Made by a program: the position numbers and the translations under genes | Notes under the pieces: model-generated | Told to the model about the DNA's origin: nothing | The model's input: only the letters and a program-made list of their open reading frames with translations | The model's database searches: none | Source of the DNA: Candidatus Methylomirabilota bacterium | GTDB taxonomy: Bacteria > Methylomirabilota > Methylomirabilia > Methylomirabilales > 2-02-FULL-66-22 | Assembly: GCA_016208645.1 (NCBI GenBank) | Contig: JACQXP010000044.1 | Coordinates: 1 to 9,674, forward strand | DNA length: 9,674 nt | Direction of reading: 5' to 3' | Part shown: in pieces, positions 6,298-9,674 of the stretch | Layout of the letters: every line of letters starts with the position of its first letter | How positions within the stretch are numbered: the first letter of the stretch is position 1

Positions 6298-8031
6298 ATG
6301 CTACATACAGGTGCCTCAGTACTGCGAGTTGATGGGGCCCAGGGGGAGGGCGGCGGCCAGGTCCTGCGCACGGCGCTGGCCCTGTCGGCGATACGCGGGG
6401 TGCCGGTCGAGATCCACTCGATCCGCGCCCGCCGGAAGACCCCCGGCCTTCAGGCCCAGCATCTCACGGCCGTGACCGCGCTGGCAGCCGTGTCGGGGGC
6501 CCGGGTGGAAGGAGCGCATCTGGGCTCCCAGCGGGTGCGCGTTGTTCCCGGGCCCATCCAGCCCGGCGAATACCGCTTCGACGTGGGGACCGCCGGCTCG
6601 ACGGCGCTGGTCCTCCAGGCGCTCCTGGTCCCCCTGGCCCTGGCAGGGGGTCCGTCACGGATCACGCTGACGGGAGGAACGCACGTCCCCTGGAGCCCCC
6701 CGGCGGACTACATGCAGGAGGTGTGGCTTCCCGCCCTGGCCGATCTGGGCCTCTGCGCCCGCCTGGATGTGGGCCGGTGGGGATTCTACCCCAAGGGCGG
6801 CGGCCGGATCGTCGTGGAGGTCGAGGGCGGCGCGGACCTGCGCCCGATCTCGCTGCTTCACCGGATCGGGGGACTCCGACTTCGAGGGGTGTCCGCCGTG
6901 GCGAACCTCCCCCGCGGGATCGCGGAGCGGCAGCGGGATCGCGCGCTCCGGCGTCTGGCAGCGGAGGGGCGCGATGCCGAGATCGCGGTGACCGAGGCGG
7001 AGTCTCCCGGGACGGGAAGCTTCCTGATGCTGGTGGCCGAGGTGGGGGGGCTGCGCGCCGGCTTCTCCGCATTGGGCGAGCGGGGGAAGCCGGCAGAGCA
7101 GGTGGCGGATGAGGCGGTGAACGCCCTCCTTGAATTTCTCAAGGGCGAGGCCGGGTGTGACCCGCATCTGGCGGACCAGTTGGTTCTCCCGATGGCCCTC
7201 ACCCCCGGGACCTCGCGGCTCACCACGTCGCGGGTCACGCGGCATCTGCTCACCACGGCCCAGGTCGTCCAGCAGATCCTCGGGTGTCTCATGCAAATCG
7301 GAGGGGAAGAGGGAAGCCCCGGCGCGGTGACCATCGAGGGGGTGGGAACGAGAGTCGAGAGTCGAGAGTCGAGAGCCGAGAGACCGGAGGTGAGAGCCGA
7401 GAGCAGAGAGCCGAGAGGGGAGAGGGGAGAGCCGCGAGCCGAGAGACCGGAGCCGGGCGCCCTGCCTGCCGCGACCTGTCTGCGTGCGACGCACAGGCAG
7501 GCGAACGCGGCGCAGGCAGGCGGGCGGCGAGCCGCCACATCCGAAATCCGAAATCCGCAATCCGAAATCGTTCCGTCCCCGCTGATCCGGAAGGCGCGGG
7601 CGGAGGACGTGCCCGCCATCCAGAAGCTGGTGGCACACTTTGCCGTGCGGGGAGACCTCTTGCCGCGAACCCTGAACGAGCTCTACCAGCATCTGCGGGA
7701 CTTCTTCGTCTGCCAGGTGGACGGAGAGGTGGTAGGCATCTGCGCCCTCTCGGTGTACTGGGAAGACTTGGCGGAGGTCCGCTCCCTGGCCGTCCAGGAA
7801 GTCCATGGGGGCAAGGGCCTGGGCGCGACCCTGGTCAACGCGTGTCTCGCGGAGGCGGCGAGCCTCGGGGTCCGACGGGTCTTCGCCCTCACCTATCGTC
7901 CGGGCTTCTTCGAGAAGCTGGGATTCCGCAGCATCGACAAGCGGGAGCTGCCGCAGAAGATCTGGAAGGATTGCATCAAGTGCGCAAAATTCGCCTGCTG
8001 CGACGAGACCGCCCTCATTCGGGATACGTGA
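6298..8031 (+). CDS. RtcA-like RNA 3'-phosphate cyclase fused to short N-acetylglutamate synthase
   Basis: Translation probably begins at ATG 6298 (577 aa); TTG 6283 is an alternative and neither has a strong ribosome binding site. Residues 7-350 are RNA 3'-terminal phosphate cyclase: GEGGGQVLRTALALS (16-30), GTAGSTALVLQALLVPLALA, and CDPHLADQLVLPM with His290 at the position of the adenylylated histidine of RtcA. This enzyme turns RNA 3'-phosphates into 2',3'-cyclic ends with ATP. Residues 352-428 are a low-complexity, charged linker encoded by repeats. Residues 429-577 are a GNAT domain of the short N-acetylglutamate synthase type, the first step of arginine synthesis: YWEDLAEVRSLAV, HGGKGLG (503-509) for acetyl-CoA, FALTYRPGFFEKLGF, and a cysteine-rich DCIKCAKFACCDE tail. 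No ATG, GTG or TTG lies in frame within some 60 codons upstream of the GNAT domain. Either the fusion is real or the synthase starts at a rare codon such as CTG 7582. Confidence 0.85.
   Translation: MLHTGASVLRVDGAQGEGGGQVLRTALALSAIRGVPVEIHSIRARRKTPGLQAQHLTAVTALAAVSGARVEGAHLGSQRVRVVPGPIQPGEYRFDVGTAGSTALVLQALLVPLALAGGPSRITLTGGTHVPWSPPADYMQEVWLPALADLGLCARLDVGRWGFYPKGGGRIVVEVEGGADLRPISLLHRIGGLRLRGVSAVANLPRGIAERQRDRALRRLAAEGRDAEIAVTEAESPGTGSFLMLVAEVGGLRAGFSALGERGKPAEQVADEAVNALLEFLKGEAGCDPHLADQLVLPMALTPGTSRLTTSRVTRHLLTTAQVVQQILGCLMQIGGEEGSPGAVTIEGVGTRVESRESRAERPEVRAESREPRGERGEPRAERPEPGALPAATCLRATHRQANAAQAGGRRAATSEIRNPQSEIVPSPLIRKARAEDVPAIQKLVAHFAVRGDLLPRTLNELYQHLRDFFVCQVDGEVVGICALSVYWEDLAEVRSLAVQEVHGGKGLGATLVNACLAEAASLGVRRVFALTYRPGFFEKLGFRSIDKRELPQKIWKDCIKCAKFACCDETALIRDT
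7350..7454 (+). repeat. Fifteen heptamers, GAGAGCC type, inside a gene
   Basis: The stretch divides without gaps into 15 units of 7 bases, such as GAGAGTC (three times), GAGAGCC, GAGAGAC, GAGAGGG and CGGAGCC. Three units equal 21 bases, so the protein shows five heptapeptides of the pattern ExxExRA (ESRESRA, ERPEVRA, ESREPRG, ERGEPRA, then ERPEPGA). It lies exactly between the RtcA and GNAT domains. Confidence 0.85.
7461..7520 (+). repeat. Nested palindrome in the fusion linker
   Basis: The outer arms CCTGCCTG (7461-7468) and CAGGCAGG (7513-7520) continue inward as CCGCG (7469-7473) and CGCGG (7506-7510). Inside them 7475-7482 pairs with 7494-7501, including one G-T pair. The whole could fold as a stem with an internal hairpin. 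It resembles a dispersed intergenic palindrome, although here it is translated. Confidence 0.6.
7539..7566 (+). repeat. Heptamer array, ATCCGAA type
   Basis: Four consecutive units ATCCGAA, ATCCGAA, ATCCGCA and ATCCGAA lie just before the GNAT domain. They encode the linker end SEIRNPQSEI. This is the third 7-bp array in the window and differs in sequence from the other two. Confidence 0.75.
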
Positions 8032-8035
8032 GGCC

Positions 8036-8082
8036 CCCCCTCCCAGACCCTCCCCCGCAGCGGGGGGAGGGCTGGGTGGGGG
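8036..8082 (+). terminator. Long GC hairpin after the fusion gene
   Basis: Three stacked stems, 8036-8040/8078-8082, 8042-8046/8072-8076 and 8048-8056/8063-8071, give 19 base pairs with one T-T mismatch, one bulged A (8047) and a 6-base loop. It starts 5 bases after the stop at 8031. No T-run follows. It may be a terminator or a REP-like dispersed palindrome that protects mRNA ends. Confidence 0.6.
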
Positions 8083-8146
8083 CGGAATGCGTGAGGTGTG
8101 ATTCGAGGAAGAAGGTCAGCGGGCCCAGCGGCCAGCGGGGGCGCTC

Positions 8147-8434
8147 GTGAGTAAGTCGTGCGAGAAGTGTGGCAAGGAGATGCCGGACGGCGGCCTGGCC
8201 TATGAGGTGAAGATCCAGGTCTACGCCGATTTCGACGGGGTCCTGCCCCAGGTGGAGACGGCCGAAGAACTGGAGGCGCGCCTGCACGAGCTGGTGGCGG
8301 CCATGGAGGAGGCGGATCCGGACGAGCTGATGCAGGAGGTCTTCCACGAGGAAGTGCACCTGGTCTGTCGCGCCTGCCGAGTCCGGTACCTGGCAAATCC
8401 CTTGAACCTCCCCCTGCCCGAGAGCCTGCCGTGA
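8147..8434 (+). CDS. Small four-cysteine, probably zinc-binding protein
   Basis: GTG 8147 is the likely start, with a G-rich stretch (GGGGG at 8136-8140) as the only candidate ribosome binding site. The protein has 95 aa. Two CxxC knuckles, Cys5-Cys8 (CEKC) and Cys74-Cys77 (CRAC), bracket an acidic, mostly helical middle rich in Glu and Asp (around ETAEELEARLHELVAAMEEA, 37-56). The arrangement suggests one zinc ion holding the two ends together, as in zinc-ribbon proteins. I recognise no specific family and give no function. There is no signal peptide or membrane segment. It follows the RtcA-NAGS frame on the same strand after a strong hairpin. Confidence 0.65.
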   Translation: MSKSCEKCGKEMPDGGLAYEVKIQVYADFDGVLPQVETAEELEARLHELVAAMEEADPDELMQEVFHEEVHLVCRACRVRYLANPLNLPLPESLP

Positions 8435-8456
8435 GCCGGGACATCCGTCCGGCGTG

Positions 8457-8549
8457 ATGGGGGACGCCTCCAGGGCATCCCGGGCCCTGGGGGAGCGGAT
8501 GCTTCAGCACATCCTTACGGAGATCGTGGGCGCGTTGCAGGACCGGTAG
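8457..8549 (+). CDS. Possible 30-aa small ORF
   Basis: ATG 8457 opens a frame of 30 residues (MGDASRASRALGERMLQHIL, then TEIVGALQDR) ending at TAG 8547-8549. Third codon positions are almost all G or C, as in the neighbouring real genes, and residues 11-30 could form an amphipathic helix. A GTG directly precedes the ATG in the same frame. There is no obvious ribosome binding site, and a hairpin overlaps the 5' half, so it could equally be non-coding. It lies 48 bases upstream of the GAF gene start. Confidence 0.3.
   Translation: MGDASRASRALGERMLQHILTEIVGALQDR
8467..8493 (+). terminator. Hairpin downstream of the four-cysteine gene
   Basis: CCAGGGC (8470-8476) pairs with GCCCTGG (8484-8490) around a 7-base loop. 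Flanking bases 8467-8469 and 8491-8493 add three pairs, one of them G-T. It starts 33 bases after the stop of the four-cysteine gene. No T-run follows. It overlaps the possible small ORF, so one of the two readings may be wrong. Confidence 0.35.
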
Positions 8550-8597
8550 GGGCCGGGGGTTCCGGTTCGAGGGCGCAAGGCGCGAGGGAGGGGAGCC

Positions 8598-9137
8598 ATG
8601 CAGGAGCTGGAGCGGGAGCTGGGCCTCCTCCTGGAGGCGGCGGCGGGCAGGCCCCCGGCCGCGCAGCGCGAGCACGTCCTGGAGGCCCTCAGATCCACGC
8701 TGTCCAGGGCCTTCTCCCTCCAACCCGACGGGTTGGCCATCCTGGTGCTCAACCGGGAGCGGACGATGCTCCAGTTCGTGTACCCGTCCGAGCTGGCCGA
8801 GGGGGGCCGGAACAGGTTTCCCCTCACGATCTCCAGCCTGGCCGGCCGCGTGATCCAGACGGGACGGAGCGTCCTAATGAACACCGTGCGGGACGTGCCC
8901 CACCTGGGAATCTACGAGCGGATCCGGATCAAAGAGAGCGTCCCCCGGGACATCCAGAAACTCCTGGCGGTTGCCGTGAATGGTCCGGACGGAAAGCCGC
9001 AGGCGGTGATCGAGATCAGCCGTCGCGGAAAGAGTCCCGCGGAAGCGGGACCAGACTTTCGCCCCGAAGATCAACAACTCCTGGAGCGGCTGGCCGGTGC
9101 CGCTGCCCCGGTCATGATGCAGGCCTTCGCGGGATAG
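8598..9137 (+). CDS. GAF-domain protein
   Basis: ATG 8598 follows GGGAGGGGAG by 2 bases and gives 179 aa. A helical N-terminus (1-40, ELERELGLLLEAAAG then VLEALRSTLSRAF) leads into one GAF domain covering roughly 25-175: DGLAILVLNRERTMLQFVYP, SSLAGRVIQTGRSVLMNTV, QKLLAVAVNGPDGKPQAVIE and FRPEDQQLLERLAGAAAP are the typical strand and helix blocks. GAF domains bind small ligands or sense redox and usually feed an output domain. None is present, so this is a stand-alone sensor or partner protein acting in the cytoplasm. No chromophore cysteine is visible. It is followed 40 bases later by the deacetylase-family gene on the same strand, so the two are probably co-transcribed. Confidence 0.75.
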   Translation: MQELERELGLLLEAAAGRPPAAQREHVLEALRSTLSRAFSLQPDGLAILVLNRERTMLQFVYPSELAEGGRNRFPLTISSLAGRVIQTGRSVLMNTVRDVPHLGIYERIRIKESVPRDIQKLLAVAVNGPDGKPQAVIEISRRGKSPAEAGPDFRPEDQQLLERLAGAAAPVMMQAFAG

Positions 9138-9177
9138 GGCGGGGCGGGCGGTGGAGGGCGGCGGGCAGAAGGATCCG

Positions 9178-9674
9178 ATGGGCGTGCAGGCCACCGGTGG
9201 GAACACCGGGATCTACTACCATCCATCCTTCAGCCGTCGGAGCTATCTGACGACGGGGCGGCGGCTTGCCGATTTCCCTGCGGCCCTCGACCCGCTCCTC
9301 CGGCACCCCCACGTTACCCTCTGCGAGTGCCCCCCGGCCACGGATGCGCTGATCCTGCTGGCCCACGAGCCGGGCCTGATCCCCCAGGTGGAGGCGGACC
9401 CCCTCTGATCCACGGCGCGCGTCTCCGTGGGAGGCGTCGTGGAGGCGATGGGGCGGGTCGCCGCCGGCGAACTCGCCAACGCCTTCTGCTTCATCGGTGC
9501 GGGCGGGCATCACGCCGGGCGGAATTTCTTCGGGGGCTACTGCTGCTTCAACGACGTGGTCATCGCGCTCCGTCAGGCGCGGCGGACCGGGCGGCTGCGC
9601 CGCGTGGCCATCCTGGACACGGATGCGCATCACGGCGACGGGACGCGGGATCTGGTGGCGGCGGACCCGGACGT
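9178..9674 (+). CDS. Histone-deacetylase-family amidohydrolase with in-frame TGA (3' end outside window)
   Basis: ATG 9178 has AGAAGGA (9167-9173) 4 bases upstream. An N-terminal segment (GIYYHPSFSRRSYLTTGRRL, 11-30) resembles this family. The frame meets TGA at 9406-9408 (codon 77) and then continues in the same frame with unmistakable family sequence: AGGHHAG with the His111-His112 pair, RNFFGGYCCFND, and LDTDAHHGDGT carrying the zinc ligands Asp149 and His151. The third metal ligand and the catalytic Tyr would lie beyond the window. Such enzymes remove acyl groups from lysines, polyamines or related small molecules. The TGA may be a nonsense mutation or base error, or it may encode selenocysteine. 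If it is a stop, GTG 9427 or ATG 9448 would start a protein lacking the N-terminus. TGA ends other genes here, so it is not a general sense codon. Confidence 0.8.
9419..9437 (+). promoter_or_regulatory. SECIS-like hairpin after the in-frame TGA
   Basis: GCGTCTCC (9419-9426) pairs with GGAGGCGT (9430-9437) through 8 bp (two of them G-U) around the loop GTG (9427-9429). The loop starts 18 bases after the TGA and begins with G then U. That agrees with what I recall of bacterial SECIS geometry (apical loop about 16-37 bases after UGA, with a G at its start). A competing hairpin, CCACGG (9410-9415) with CCGTGG (9425-9430), is also possible. Chance folding in GC-rich DNA is a serious alternative. 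Confidence 0.3.

Noticed and set aside
7350..7566. CRISPR array
   Set aside because: The units are 7 bases with no spacers and are translated. There are no cas genes.
6655..7806. Minus-strand frame (383 codons) opposite the RtcA-NAGS gene
   Set aside because: The heptamer repeats lack stops in several frames, so open frames here mean little. No recognisable domain is encoded on this strand.
9406..9408. General recoding of TGA as an amino acid in this organism
   Set aside because: TGA is the natural stop at 8029-8031 and 6194-6196, where the proteins end at their expected family lengths.

Overview
The window is GC-rich bacterial DNA with GC-rich third codon positions, GTG as well as ATG starts, strong AAGGAGG-type ribosome binding sites and TGA used as a normal stop. 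Long GC-rich hairpins and short heptameric repeats fill the gaps. The gene set (794-aa transketolase-like protein, short-type N-acetylglutamate synthase, RtcA, FlK-like thioesterase, deacetylase) fits an uncultured environmental lineage such as Rokubacteria/Methylomirabilota or a deltaproteobacterial relative. That placement is an impression, not a measurement.

Layout. (1) 1-610 is an accessory scar: the C-terminal end of an ISKra4-like transposase, then a ribbon-helix-helix/DUF433 antitoxin-like gene that has lost its C-terminus and its stop. (2) 611-5341 holds three minus-strand metabolic genes: a large transketolase-like enzyme, a beta-hydroxyacid dehydrogenase of the tartronate-semialdehyde reductase (GlxR) type, and a D-2-hydroxyacid dehydrogenase of the glyoxylate/hydroxypyruvate reductase type. 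Each has its own ribosome binding site, two are followed by a GC-rich hairpin, and two have recognisable sigma70-type promoters. (3) 5342-5800 is a divergent intergenic region with a promoter facing each way. (4) 5801-9674 runs on the plus strand: an FlK-like thioesterase, a repeat-rich spacer, one open frame joining RtcA to a short N-acetylglutamate synthase, a small four-cysteine protein, a possible 30-aa ORF, a GAF-domain protein, and the 5' part of a histone-deacetylase-family gene.

How the genes may work together. The three minus-strand enzymes meet around hydroxypyruvate, glycerate and tartronate semialdehyde, and hydroxypyruvate is also a classic ketol donor for transketolase. A C2/C3 hydroxyacid module is a reasonable inference. 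The plus-strand genes do not form one obvious pathway.

The two observations most worth checking are these. The deacetylase gene has an in-frame TGA at 9406-9408 with recognisable family sequence on both sides, followed by a hairpin whose geometry fits a bacterial SECIS element. The RtcA-NAGS frame is bridged by a linker made of heptameric repeats and a nested palindrome that look like intergenic DNA; the heptamer unit means that copy-number changes would switch the fusion in and out of frame.
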